From Paenibacillus cellulosilyticus (GTDB taxonomy: Bacteria > Bacillota > Bacilli > Paenibacillales > Paenibacillaceae), in assembly GCF_003182255.1 (NCBI RefSeq), contig NZ_QGTQ01000013.1:1-64000 (forward strand): DNA of 64,000 nucleotides, given 5' to 3'. Under the pieces are notes generated by a model. It was given only the letters and a program-made list of their open reading frames with translations. It searched no databases and was not told where the DNA came from. The translations under genes and the position numbers were made by a program. Shown piece after piece: positions 44,502 through 53,057 of this stretch. How positions within the stretch are numbered: the first letter of the stretch is position 1; every line of letters starts with the position of its first letter.

Positions 44502-44656
44502 CTCTTCTCGTCTCCTCTATCTTCATCTGGTCCAGCGCCGGACGATCAAGCCGCCGCACGTGATCTGGGTACCTTATATTACCATTAGATTAGATTGATT
44601 TCCACCCTAAACTTTGGCTATGATGAATGCAAACCTGTGAGAGGGGTCAAGCACCC

Positions 44657-44890
44657 ATGATTAAGAAACATCAGATTTATAAGACCGATAATTACAACAT
44701 GTTAACCGTTGAGGTTCAAGGCAAAACATTGGTTGTAAGAGAAATATCCGATCAATGGGGCGAGGAGTGCCACACATTCGTAAGTCGTCCAGAGATGCTT
44801 CACTGGGCTCAGAACCGGTTCCGCGCTGACGATTTCGCTGGCCGCGAAGAAGAACGCGAAGCAATTCTGACGGCATTCCGGGAAGTGTAG
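44657..44890 (+). CDS. Small hypothetical protein, 77 aa
   Basis: Soluble charged protein (MIKKHQIYKTDNYNMLTVEV...). Two short beta-like halves lead to a helical acidic end (REEEREAILTAF). ATG 44657 follows GAGAGGGG by 9 nt. No family recognised. Confidence 0.65.
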   Translation: MIKKHQIYKTDNYNMLTVEVQGKTLVVREISDQWGEECHTFVSRPEMLHWAQNRFRADDFAGREEEREAILTAFREV

Positions 44891-44990
44891 CCGCGATCCT
44901 GCTGTCAAGGAAGGAATTTCCTTGTACAGCGGCGAACATATCGGATACAGCCTGTGCATACAAGTCACTACGAGAGGATCCGTTTGAACG

Positions 44991-45170
44991 ATGAACACTG
45001 AAGCATCCATTATTTTCATCATCGCGGCTTTTGTGCTCGGCGGAGTTATTCTTATGTATCGCAATTCGTTATCTGCCCCGCTCCGTCGTCCGCTGGCCAT
45101 AACAGCAATCGTGTTTATTTTGTTTGCTTTCTTTCTCATTGTGTACAGTTTGACCACGATGGGCAGCTAA
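44991..45170 (+). CDS. 59-aa two-helix membrane protein
   Basis: MNTEASIIFIIAAFVLGG is a first helix, a short basic loop (MYRNSLSAPLRRP) follows, then a second helix (AITAIVFILFAFFLIVYSL). GAGAGG lies upstream with long spacing. Positive-inside distribution favours the loop in the cytoplasm. No family recognised; evidence is composition and the complete ORF. Confidence 0.55.
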   Translation: MNTEASIIFIIAAFVLGGVILMYRNSLSAPLRRPLAITAIVFILFAFFLIVYSLTTMGS

Positions 45171-45210
45171 CAGAATTGTCACATGCAGGATGGATAGGAA
45201 GCAAGCTCAT

Positions 45211-45238
45211 ACGGCATACTAGCGGCAAAATATGCCGT
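45211..45238 (+). other. RNA hairpin just before the upstream pepF start
   Basis: ACGGCATA and TATGCCGT form an 8-bp stem ending 1-2 nt before the GAGGTG ribosome site that serves the ATG at 45252. No T-run, so it is not a terminator. Confidence 0.5.
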
Positions 45239-45251
45239 GAGGTGAAAGCCG

Positions 45252-45407
45252 ATGAGATGGCTTCCTGCTCTACTGTCTGTGGTGCTGCCAGCAGCGCTAA
45301 TTGGCGGCTCTGCTCCGCAAGCCAAGGCTGGCACATCCTATGAAACGCCGCATCAAGCAGCAACCGAGCTGCTGTGGAGGCCTTATTCTCAAATTAGGAG
45401 GAATACA
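45252..45407 (+). other. In-frame upstream extension of pepF encoding a signal peptide
   Basis: An ATG at 45252 has GAGGTG 8 nt upstream and opens MRWLPALLSVVLPAALIGGS, ending APQAKA, a convincing signal peptide with a cleavage-like AKA-G site. The frame runs 52 codons straight into pepF without a stop. Either PepF is made in two forms, or a short secreted-peptide gene has lost its stop. Confidence 0.55.
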
Positions 45408-47198
45408 ATGACAAGCGTACCGAAGCGTGCTGAATCTGCTGTTGAAACCCGTTGGAAACTGGAGGATCTATTCGCCGACCAGCCTTCCTGGGACCGTGAA
45501 TATGCACTTGCGAAGGAGCAAATCGGCAAGCTGGCTGGCTTTGAAGGCAAGCTCGCTGATCCTGCTCAGCTAAAAGCGTGCTTCGAGCTCGAAGACGAGC
45601 TTTCGCTGCATGTAGAACGCCTCTATGTTTATGCGAATATGAAGCATCATGAAGATACAGCTGAGCCGACGTTCCAGTCCCTCTCCGAGAAATCGAAGAA
45701 GCTGAGCGTTGAATCCGGCGAAGCGATGTCCTATATCACGCCAGAGGTGCTAAGCCTAGCGGATGCTGAATTGGACGCACTCATCAACAATCAAGACCTT
45801 GCGATTTATCGCAAAACGCTCGAAGAAATGCGTCGGCAGAAAGCGCACATTTTGTCCAAGACAGAAGAAGCGCTGCTCGCTCAAGTCGGCAATATCAGCC
45901 AATCCGCGAATACGATCTACAGCATGCTGAACAATGCGGATCTGAAGTTCCCGAAAGTGAAGAACGAGGAAGGCGAAGAAGTCGAGCTGACACAAGGCCG
46001 TTATATCCAGTTCCTCGAGAGCAAGGACCGCGAAGTTCGCAAAAACGGATTCAAAGCGATGTACGATACATATGGCAAGCTGCGCAACACGATTGGGGCA
46101 ACGCTGAACGCAAACGTTTCGAAGAACGTCTTCTACTCCCGCGCTCGCAAGTATCCTTCCGTTCTGGAAATGTCGCTGTTCGGCGATAACATTCCGAAGG
46201 AAGTGTACACGAACCTGATCGATACGATCCACAAGCATCTGCCGCTCATGTACCGCTATATGGAGCTTCGCAAGAAGCTGCTTGGCGTCGATGAACTGCA
46301 CATGTACGATCTGTTCGCACCGCTCGTTGACGAGTTTAAGCTCGACATTACGTATGAGCAAGCGAAAACGACGGTTAAGGAAAGCCTTCAGCCGCTTGGC
46401 AGCGACTATCTGGACGTCCTGCAGGACGGCTTCGACAACGGCTGGATCGACGTCTATGAGAACGAAGGCAAGCGTAATGGCGCTTACAGCTGGGGTGCAT
46501 ACGGCACTCACCCTTACGTCCTGCTCAACCATAAAGATAACCTGAACAGCATGTTCACGCTCACCCATGAGATGGGCCATGCGCTTCATTCCTATTATTC
46601 GGACAGCACGCAAAATTACCGCGACGCACAGTATACGATCTTCCTCGCTGAGGTTGCTTCGACGCTGAACGAAGCACTTCTTATGGACTATCTCTTGAAG
46701 AAATCGACGGATCCGAAGGAGAAAATGTACCTGCTCACGTACTACGCGGACCAATTCCGTACGACGGTATTCCGTCAGACGATGTTCGCGGAGTTCGAGA
46801 AGATCGTTCACGAGCGTACCGAAGCAGGCGAATCGCTGACACCGGCGGATCTGTCCAAAATCTACTACGACCTCAACGTGCTGTACTACGGCAGCGGCAT
46901 GGTCGTTGACAAGGACATCGAGATCGAATGGGCGCGCATTCCACACTTCTACACGAGCTTCTATGTGTACAAATACGCAACAGGCTTCTCGGCCGCAACA
47001 AGCTTCGCGAAACAAATCCTTGACGAAGGTAAGCCGGCTGTTGATCGTTACCTCGGCTTCCTGAAGAGCGGCGGCAGCGACTATTCGATCAACATCCTGA
47101 AGCGTGCTGGCGTTGACATGTCGACGCCAGAACCAATCGAACAAGCGATGGCGGTGTTCGAGGATCTGATCAGTCAAATGGAACAGTTGACCAAGTAA
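45408..47198 (+). CDS. pepF: Oligoendopeptidase F (M3B)
   Basis: Zinc metallopeptidase that degrades short peptides, normally in the cytosol. The active site is TLTHEMGHALHSYY (HExxH), with the third ligand Glu in LAEVASTLNEALL about 25 residues on. Late motif ARIPHFYTSFYVYKYATGFSAA is typical. ATG 45408 has AGGAGG 7 nt upstream and gives the usual 596 residues. An in-frame upstream start at 45252 would add a signal peptide. A terminator follows. Confidence 0.95.
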   Translation: MTSVPKRAESAVETRWKLEDLFADQPSWDREYALAKEQIGKLAGFEGKLADPAQLKACFELEDELSLHVERLYVYANMKHHEDTAEPTFQSLSEKSKKLSVESGEAMSYITPEVLSLADAELDALINNQDLAIYRKTLEEMRRQKAHILSKTEEALLAQVGNISQSANTIYSMLNNADLKFPKVKNEEGEEVELTQGRYIQFLESKDREVRKNGFKAMYDTYGKLRNTIGATLNANVSKNVFYSRARKYPSVLEMSLFGDNIPKEVYTNLIDTIHKHLPLMYRYMELRKKLLGVDELHMYDLFAPLVDEFKLDITYEQAKTTVKESLQPLGSDYLDVLQDGFDNGWIDVYENEGKRNGAYSWGAYGTHPYVLLNHKDNLNSMFTLTHEMGHALHSYYSDSTQNYRDAQYTIFLAEVASTLNEALLMDYLLKKSTDPKEKMYLLTYYADQFRTTVFRQTMFAEFEKIVHERTEAGESLTPADLSKIYYDLNVLYYGSGMVVDKDIEIEWARIPHFYTSFYVYKYATGFSAATSFAKQILDEGKPAVDRYLGFLKSGGSDYSINILKRAGVDMSTPEPIEQAMAVFEDLISQMEQLTK

Positions 47199-47221
47199 TC
47201 TCGTAATCGGGATCAATAAGG

Positions 47222-47254
47222 AAAGCCCGAGCCAGTTGATGGCTCGGGCTTTTC
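47222..47254 (+). terminator. Terminator of pepF
   Basis: AAGCCCGAGCC and GGCTCGGGCTT stem, then TTCTTTTC. Confidence 0.9.
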
Positions 47255-47258
47255 TTTT

Positions 47259-48572
47259 CTATTTGCTTGATTGAATAGGAATTGTAAGGGTCTGGTTATA
47301 GGTTTTGATGTAATGGTATCCGCCTAGCAATAAGCTCTCTGGCTTCACATCCGTCTTAAAGGAAAACGTCTGCTCCCACATGATGTTGCCGTTCTTCAAA
47401 TCCCAAGGACGTGCTTGGGAAATTGATGCTGCTGGAACGACAGTCCCCCCCGCTTGAACGGCGATCGTGTCGTTATCAAGGATCGTGAATTGTTTTCTAG
47501 CGATTACGATATCGTAGCCGGAAGTGGTTTTGGTTACACTTCGAATCCACAGCTTCTCATTGCCAATTAGAATGGAACGATCGGATGGCGAAGCTAGCGA
47601 GATCGGCTGATCTACCTTCTGGTAGCCGTCGAAATTATCGAGAACAAGGGACATCGACTCTACTTTGTCGGTAGGAAGCACATCATATTCGAGAATAAAT
47701 CCCTTCGTATCGCCGGATATATTCGATTCCCCACCCCATGCCTTCAATTCGGTACCATTGACGTAGAGCCTTGTATTCCCCATAAACCTCGGATATTCCC
47801 CATTTGACATTTCATAATGTCCTTTAATGACAGTTGACGTAGGCGAGGCTGTTATAGAATCATAGACTACCTTCCCTCGGTCAACTGCAACGGATGCCGT
47901 TAGCTTCTCTTTAATGATGCTGTTCATCGCTTTATTCGCTTCATAGTTGAAGCTGATCGGATAAGATGCCCGTTCCTTGTCACTGATCCACTCACTGAAG
48001 GTAACCGTTAGCTTTCTAGCAAATGGGCTAACCGGCTCGAATTTATATACGCCTTCGAAGTGGGTCGCGTCTGGGCTATGGTTACCATAACCTTCTTTCA
48101 TCCTCGAGTTCTTCAGAAAGCTATGTAAGTCGCCAACGTTGAAACGTAGATCGTATTCATTCTTCAATACGGAGCCTCCCGGTGCATCAATCGTGTAGTA
48201 CATTAACAAGGCATTATCGTCCGCAATGACCCCTTCAATCATAATGACCGTTCCATCGTCCAGCGTTTTGCTTTTGTTGACGGTCTGGCCATAGCCTTGG
48301 TCCGCTACTTCAGAGAAGCTTAACGAGGAAAGCTCAATCTTGCTCAGCAGCTTGCCTCCCAAATAAGCAAATGCCGGATACTGGTAAGTCCCAACGATTA
48401 GTAGAAATGCGGCAGCCATTGCAGCGCCCCATACCATCGCTCTAGGTTTATGTTTTGTCTTAGCAGGAACTTGCTCCAGTGCATGCCGAAGCCTGTTTTC
48501 AAGTTCTGACGGCGCCTGGATGACACTCCGATTCTGCTTGTGCTCCTGCAACCTCTCTTCGATCGTTCTCAC
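47259..48572 (-). CDS. DUF4179 anti-sigma factor
   Basis: Single-pass membrane protein of about 437 residues. A cytosolic N-terminal region (TIEERLQEHKQNRSVIQAPSELENRLRHAL) probably binds sigma. One helix follows (AMVWGAAMAAAFLLIVGTYQ), then a long extracytoplasmic DUF4179-like sensor part (ELSSLSFSEVADQGYGQTVNKSKTLDDGTVIMIEGVIADDNALLMYYTI). The GTG at 48572 fits GGAGG by 8 nt. It overlaps the sigma gene by 74 bp in another frame, implying translational coupling. The stimulus is unknown. Confidence 0.88.
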   Translation of the reverse strand: MRTIEERLQEHKQNRSVIQAPSELENRLRHALEQVPAKTKHKPRAMVWGAAMAAAFLLIVGTYQYPAFAYLGGKLLSKIELSSLSFSEVADQGYGQTVNKSKTLDDGTVIMIEGVIADDNALLMYYTIDAPGGSVLKNEYDLRFNVGDLHSFLKNSRMKEGYGNHSPDATHFEGVYKFEPVSPFARKLTVTFSEWISDKERASYPISFNYEANKAMNSIIKEKLTASVAVDRGKVVYDSITASPTSTVIKGHYEMSNGEYPRFMGNTRLYVNGTELKAWGGESNISGDTKGFILEYDVLPTDKVESMSLVLDNFDGYQKVDQPISLASPSDRSILIGNEKLWIRSVTKTTSGYDIVIARKQFTILDNDTIAVQAGGTVVPAASISQARPWDLKNGNIMWEQTFSFKTDVKPESLLLGGYHYIKTYNQTLTIPIQSSK

Positions 48573-49101
48573 GACGATCACCTCCGATCACGGCTTTTAG
48601 TTTTTGAATCCCTTGCGAAATTCTTGATTTGATCGTCCCGATCGGCGAATCTGTCATATCTGCTATCACCTGATAGGGAAGATCATGTATGTAGCGAAGC
48701 TCGATCGCTTCACGCTGTCTCGTATTCAGATGCGAGAGCAGCACTTCCATGTCCATTTCTGATTCCGTTTCACGATATGGATTGTCATCTGTTAATTCAA
48801 CATAATCTGGTGCTTCCTCGTCCCCTAGTGGATGAAATCGATCCTTGGAACGAAGCATCGCTTTGCAACGATTGACCAGAATCGTTTTGCTCCAGCTGTA
48901 GAATGCCTCTCCCTTCTGCAGCTGGTCCAGCTTCTCATACAGCTTGACGATCATATCTTCCATCGCATCCATCGCGTCATGCTCGTTCTTCATGTAGCTA
49001 TAGGCAAGACGATAGTAAGCGTCTTGTTCGGCTATGATGAGCTGTAGCAATGCTTCCTTGTTGCCTCTCTGTGCTTGTTTGACAAGACGGCTGATGTTCA
49101 T
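48499..49101 (-). CDS. ECF-type sigma-70 family factor
   Basis: 200 residues. Region 2 is LIIAEQDAYYRLAYSYMKNEHDAMDAMEDMIVKLYEKL; region 4 is LNTRQREAIELRYIHDLPYQVIADMTDSPIGTIKSRISQGIQKLK. No region 1 or 3. ATG 49101 (MNISRL) follows GGGGGGA. The linked DUF4179 gene is its likely anti-sigma. Upstream, TGAAC-N14-CGATC on the minus strand could be a self-recognised promoter, as in many ECF units. Confidence 0.92.
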   Translation of the reverse strand: MNISRLVKQAQRGNKEALLQLIIAEQDAYYRLAYSYMKNEHDAMDAMEDMIVKLYEKLDQLQKGEAFYSWSKTILVNRCKAMLRSKDRFHPLGDEEAPDYVELTDDNPYRETESEMDMEVLLSHLNTRQREAIELRYIHDLPYQVIADMTDSPIGTIKSRISQGIQKLKAVIGGDRRENDRREVAGAQAESECHPGAVRT

Positions 49102-49164
49102 GTTCTCCCCCCCTTTACCTAGATAAGAGATCGCAGAGGCCAATAAAGTTCATTATGAAATAAA

Positions 49165-49222
49165 AAAACTCCACAACCAAGCACTAAAGGAATTGTTACA
49201 TTCCCTAAGCGGTTGCGGAGTA
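49165..49222 (-). terminator. Terminator of the ABC operon
   Basis: ACTCCGCAACC and GGTTGTGGAGT arms on the minus strand with one mismatch, followed by TTTTTTTATT. Confidence 0.8.
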
Positions 49223-49226
49223 ATCA

Positions 49227-50126
49227 TTATCGTTCGATCTTAGCCGTCTCCGGAGGAGACAAAATGATGCGGCCGTCTTCCCATTCGACTTTCACGCGTG
49301 TATGATCCTTGAACGCTTCATTATCGAGATAAGCAGCTGGAATTTGCAGGCGGCCAGCCTTATCGATGACGGCATATTCCACATGCGTTTCAGCCTGTTC
49401 AACATGGCCATACACATCTGCAATGTTATCTTCTTCCTCGATATCGGCTTGTGTTCGGATCATCTCCGACGACGTACGTCCGTCACGGATCGAAACGACA
49501 CGATCGACCTTACGTGCTAGCTGCGGATCGTGCGTTACGATAACAATCGTTAATCCCATCTCTCGGTTCAAACGGCGGAATAGGTCCAGCACTTGACTTG
49601 CGGTCTTCGAGTCCAGTGAGCCTGTTGGCTCATCGGCCAGCAGCAAACGCGGCTGATTCGCCAATGCGATCGCAATCGCAACACGCTGCTGTTCACCACC
49701 GGACAGCTCGCTAAGTCGATTATGACGGCGGTGCTGAAGGCCAACTGCATCAAGCAGTTCAAGCGCTCTCTCCTTCTTGCGGCGACCCTTCAGGAGAACC
49801 GGAAGCTCCACATTTTCTTGCGCGGTCAAGTACGGAATCAAGTTGCGTGCGTTGTTCTGCCAGACGAAGCCGACCGATTCCCGTTTATAACGGATAAGCT
49901 GCCGTTCAGACATCGTCAGCATGTCCTTGCCATCGACGAATAGCTTCCCTGCCGATGGGCGATCAAGCCCGCCGAGCATATTCAAGAGTGTGGACTTGCC
50001 GCTGCCGCTCGAGCCGATGATCGCCATCAGCTCGCCGTCCTCCACTCGCAAGTCCAAACCTTGAAGCGCTACGACTTCAAGATCTGCTGTTTTATAAATT
50101 TTGACAAGCCCATCGCAATGAATCAT
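49227..50126 (-). CDS. ABC transporter ATPase with AbrB-like C-terminal domain
   Basis: MacB/LolD-type ATPase: Walker A IGSSGSGKSTLLN, signature LSGGEQQRVAIA, Walker B RLLLADEPTGSLD, and a switch His in IVIVTHDPQ. After the normal end at about residue 220, an additional 75 residues run DIEEEDNIADVYGHVEQ then YAVIDKAGRLQIPAAYLDNEAFKDHTRVKVEWEDGRIILSPP. That pattern (DxxGRLQIP... V.VE...GRIIL) looks like an AbrB/SpoVT swapped-hairpin domain. It is last in a four-gene unit after its FtsX-like permease. What the tail binds is unknown. Confidence 0.88.
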   Translation of the reverse strand: MIHCDGLVKIYKTADLEVVALQGLDLRVEDGELMAIIGSSGSGKSTLLNMLGGLDRPSAGKLFVDGKDMLTMSERQLIRYKRESVGFVWQNNARNLIPYLTAQENVELPVLLKGRRKKERALELLDAVGLQHRRHNRLSELSGGEQQRVAIAIALANQPRLLLADEPTGSLDSKTASQVLDLFRRLNREMGLTIVIVTHDPQLARKVDRVVSIRDGRTSSEMIRTQADIEEEDNIADVYGHVEQAETHVEYAVIDKAGRLQIPAAYLDNEAFKDHTRVKVEWEDGRIILSPPETAKIER

Positions 50127-50130
50127 GCAG

Positions 50131-52983
50131 TTACTCCTCTCCCAGCTTCAGAGCTTGATGGACACGGATGCGGAACAGTCGAATGCCGAGTACGACCAAT
50201 CCAATCGCAAGCATGAACAAGACGACCGTAAGCAGCTGGATATAATCCGACGTACTGTGCGCGATGCGGAACGGAAGCATCTGTACCTTCGTGTCGAACG
50301 ACATTCTAAACAGTGGAACGAACCATTCACTCGTTACACGACCGGAGATTAACCCGATTACAACGGCAACCCCGGATGTTAACAGCTGTTCACTGATGAG
50401 CATGCCAATTAATTGGCCGAAAGGAATACCCATTGCACGTAGAATACCGTATTGCAGCGTTCTGCCTGACAAGGTCAGAATCCAGAACAGCAGGAAACCG
50501 CTCAAGCTAATAAGCATAGATATGACGAAGCCCAACGTCATAACACCGTTGATCGCAAGCCGGAACGGATCGTTACGCGATTCGATTAGCGCAGACTTGC
50601 GGTCCGCGACTTTGACAATTTGAATCTTCTTATCTTGGAGTTCCTGATACACGTCGCTGGCTGTCTTGCCGTCCTTAAGCTTCAGCCATACTTCATATGG
50701 CTCTACAGCAAGACGGTTCTTGATCGTGTCCAGGTGCCCGATAATGAGCTTCGGAAGCTCCCCTGTCTTGCCGTCCGTTGTTAAATCCGCTGTTGGATTC
50801 CATGAAGACCAATAATCCACAATGCCATACACAACGAATGGTGAGGAACTAAGCTTTTGCCATCCAACATTGATTGTGTCACCAACATTGATTCCATCTG
50901 CCTCCGCTAATGTTCTCGAGATGAGGACCGCTGTCGGCTCTGGCGCGATTAGATTCAAGTATAGATTCATATGATGATCAAGCAAGTCGCTGCGCAGGCT
51001 CGCTACTTTGCCGAAATCATCCGTTTTGATGCCCATCAGCTCCGTATCGATCGTACCTTTGCCTACCGAAACCGTTGCATCCTCCTTAATGAACACCTGT
51101 GCCGCAGCCTCAACACTCGTCAGCTTCTGATAGCTGCCGAAGTCCGGCTCTGTGTATTGAACGCGCTTATTCGGATCTACCGTCACTTGAGCCTGTGTAG
51201 GAGCTCCCGTCTGCGGAGGCGGCGCATCGTTCTGCCAATATTCCGTGAGCGTCACATCGGCGCCCATCGCATAATTGATCTTGTCCTCTAAGTTGTTGTT
51301 AATCGTTCGTGCCGAGTGGGCGCTGAACAGACCTGTTGCAACGGTCAGGACGAGGAATAGCTGAATCGTAAGAAACTGCTTCGATGAACGGCTCGTCTGA
51401 GTGAGTACCGCGTATAGCGCTGGCGGCCACCATCTCCTGCCGATTCGATATATAAGGCGAAGCAGCCAGGGATACACACGCAGCAGCAGCAAGCCGCCAC
51501 CAAAGGCGAACATAGCCGGCGTCAGGAACAGCATCGGGTCAATCTGCAAGGAGCCGCTGTCGATCCCAAGCTTATCGAAGTTATCCATCTGCTTGCGGAA
51601 ACCGTTCAACAGGTAGATAGAGACGCCGAGCAGAATGACGTCGAGGACAAGCTTATGCCAGACGGATGTCCCTTCTCCACGTGACAAGTTGCGCTTGCGG
51701 TCAACGATCGAGACATTCGCAGCGTGAATGACAGGAATAAGGACAAGCAGAATAGCGCCGCCCATCGCATAAGCAGCAAGCCGAATCGCATCTTCTGTCA
51801 AATGCACCTCAAGTGCCGAACGATCAACGAATTGCAAGAAACCGTTCGCAGAACCAAGCACCTTCGTAAACATAAGTCCGCCGAAAACACCAATAGTAAG
51901 TGCGGGGATCGCTAATAATATCGCCTCTATGGCATATATACCGACAATTTGGATTTTGCTGGCTCCACGGCTTCGAAGGACGGATATTTCGGTCTTCTGC
52001 CCTTCTATCATTTTGTTCGAGATAAGAAGCAGGTAGAATACGAGCATCAACATCAGTGGAGCATACAACGCCCAGAGCAATCGGGTGAGTCGTTCCTTCG
52101 TATCCCCGTAACCTTTGAGTGTACGGAGTGCAGGGAATTCGAGCTGGTGGGTGCCAAGACGATTATCGAAGTACTTATCGATACGTCCCGCTTCACCCAT
52201 GAAGGTCGTAAGATTCGCTGCTTTCAAATCAGGGTAATGAAGTGCAACTTGATATTGCAGTGAGGATAGCTCAAGTCTAGATGAGCCGACGATCTCTCGG
52301 TCGAACCATTCGAATGGAACAAACATGAGATTGCCGACGCCTTCGAGCTTGAACCGTAAGTATGTACCGTTCTCATCCTCCTGCTGTTCGATCAGACCAA
52401 CAGGCTTGAAGCGGAGAGTCTCGCCTGTTTTGCTATTGTTGATCTCGAGGATGCTGTTTAGATCGCGCTTGAATTCAATGAGGAACTTCTGGGTAACGAG
52501 CGTCTCGATGACGCCGTCAACCGGTTCTGCCGCCGGCATTCTGCCGTCCAGCAGCTTGATATGTTTATCCAAGTCCGATACCGCAACGACTGCAGCTAAT
52601 CGATTTATCTTCTTCTCTGCGTCGGTTGCGTCAGCAGCAAATGTCGTATAGGTTCGAGTTGCCCGATATTTCTGATAAGCAAGGACACCCATGTTGAAGC
52701 GCCCGAATTCCCTGTTCATGAATGCATCGGCGGCCACGACCCGCTGCGGAATTTGCGTGACGTCTGGTGATACCGACGTCGATGCACGGAACCAGCCTGG
52801 ATATTGTCCGGACGTTTTCTGCAAGTTCTGAAGCTGTTTCTGCATCGTCTGCTGTAGAATCGCATCCGTATACATTGGCATTGAACTGAACAATGCTGCG
52901 CATATGAGCAAGCCGATCAGCAGGTTCAACTGCAGCCAGCTGTTCTTGCGCATTTTGCGAATGATCATTGTCAAGATCGCCAC
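50131..52983 (-). CDS. Large FtsX-like ABC permease
   Basis: About 950 residues. N-terminal helix (SWLQLNLLIGLLICAALFSSMPMYTD), a long outside domain (about 40-300), and a first helix cluster with an FtsX-like core (KTEISVLRSRGASKIQIVGIYAIEAILLAIPALTIGVFGG). A second outside domain follows, then a final four-helix cluster (LQYGILRAMGIPFGQLIGMLISEQLL). The two FtsX cores are typical of efflux or lipoprotein-release permeases. GTG 52983 is preferred over GTG 52992 because AGGGGG abuts the latter. A family 2 repeat sits directly before its ribosome site. Confidence 0.88.
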   Translation of the reverse strand: MAILTMIIRKMRKNSWLQLNLLIGLLICAALFSSMPMYTDAILQQTMQKQLQNLQKTSGQYPGWFRASTSVSPDVTQIPQRVVAADAFMNREFGRFNMGVLAYQKYRATRTYTTFAADATDAEKKINRLAAVVAVSDLDKHIKLLDGRMPAAEPVDGVIETLVTQKFLIEFKRDLNSILEINNSKTGETLRFKPVGLIEQQEDENGTYLRFKLEGVGNLMFVPFEWFDREIVGSSRLELSSLQYQVALHYPDLKAANLTTFMGEAGRIDKYFDNRLGTHQLEFPALRTLKGYGDTKERLTRLLWALYAPLMLMLVFYLLLISNKMIEGQKTEISVLRSRGASKIQIVGIYAIEAILLAIPALTIGVFGGLMFTKVLGSANGFLQFVDRSALEVHLTEDAIRLAAYAMGGAILLVLIPVIHAANVSIVDRKRNLSRGEGTSVWHKLVLDVILLGVSIYLLNGFRKQMDNFDKLGIDSGSLQIDPMLFLTPAMFAFGGGLLLLRVYPWLLRLIYRIGRRWWPPALYAVLTQTSRSSKQFLTIQLFLVLTVATGLFSAHSARTINNNLEDKINYAMGADVTLTEYWQNDAPPPQTGAPTQAQVTVDPNKRVQYTEPDFGSYQKLTSVEAAAQVFIKEDATVSVGKGTIDTELMGIKTDDFGKVASLRSDLLDHHMNLYLNLIAPEPTAVLISRTLAEADGINVGDTINVGWQKLSSSPFVVYGIVDYWSSWNPTADLTTDGKTGELPKLIIGHLDTIKNRLAVEPYEVWLKLKDGKTASDVYQELQDKKIQIVKVADRKSALIESRNDPFRLAINGVMTLGFVISMLISLSGFLLFWILTLSGRTLQYGILRAMGIPFGQLIGMLISEQLLTSGVAVVIGLISGRVTSEWFVPLFRMSFDTKVQMLPFRIAHSTSDYIQLLTVVLFMLAIGLVVLGIRLFRIRVHQALKLGEE

Positions 52984-52998
52984 ACTTATCACCCCCTA

Positions 52999-53038
52999 AC
53001 ATCAGGATCTTTTCGCGGGGCAAAAAGTCACTCCGCTT
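52999..53038 (-). repeat. Family 2 hairpin repeat, single copy between adaptor and permease genes
   Basis: On the plus strand ACATCAGGATCTTTT-CGC-GGG-GC-AAAAAGTCACTCCGCTT. The flanks ACATCAGGATCTTT and AAAGTCACTCCGCTT match the array at 62.1 kb. The inner stem differs in sequence (CTTTTCGC/GCAAAAAG instead of CTTTGAGC/GCTCAAAG) but still pairs at 7 of 8 positions. On the transcribed strand it ends 2 nt before the permease ribosome site. Confidence 0.8.
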
Positions 53039-53057
53039 CTAGCTGGCTAGCAGCTTG

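Noticed and set aside
45756-47216. 486-residue open frame on the minus strand
   Set aside because: Antisense to pepF, whose motifs and ribosome site are clear. It runs through the pepF region without any protein-like pattern.
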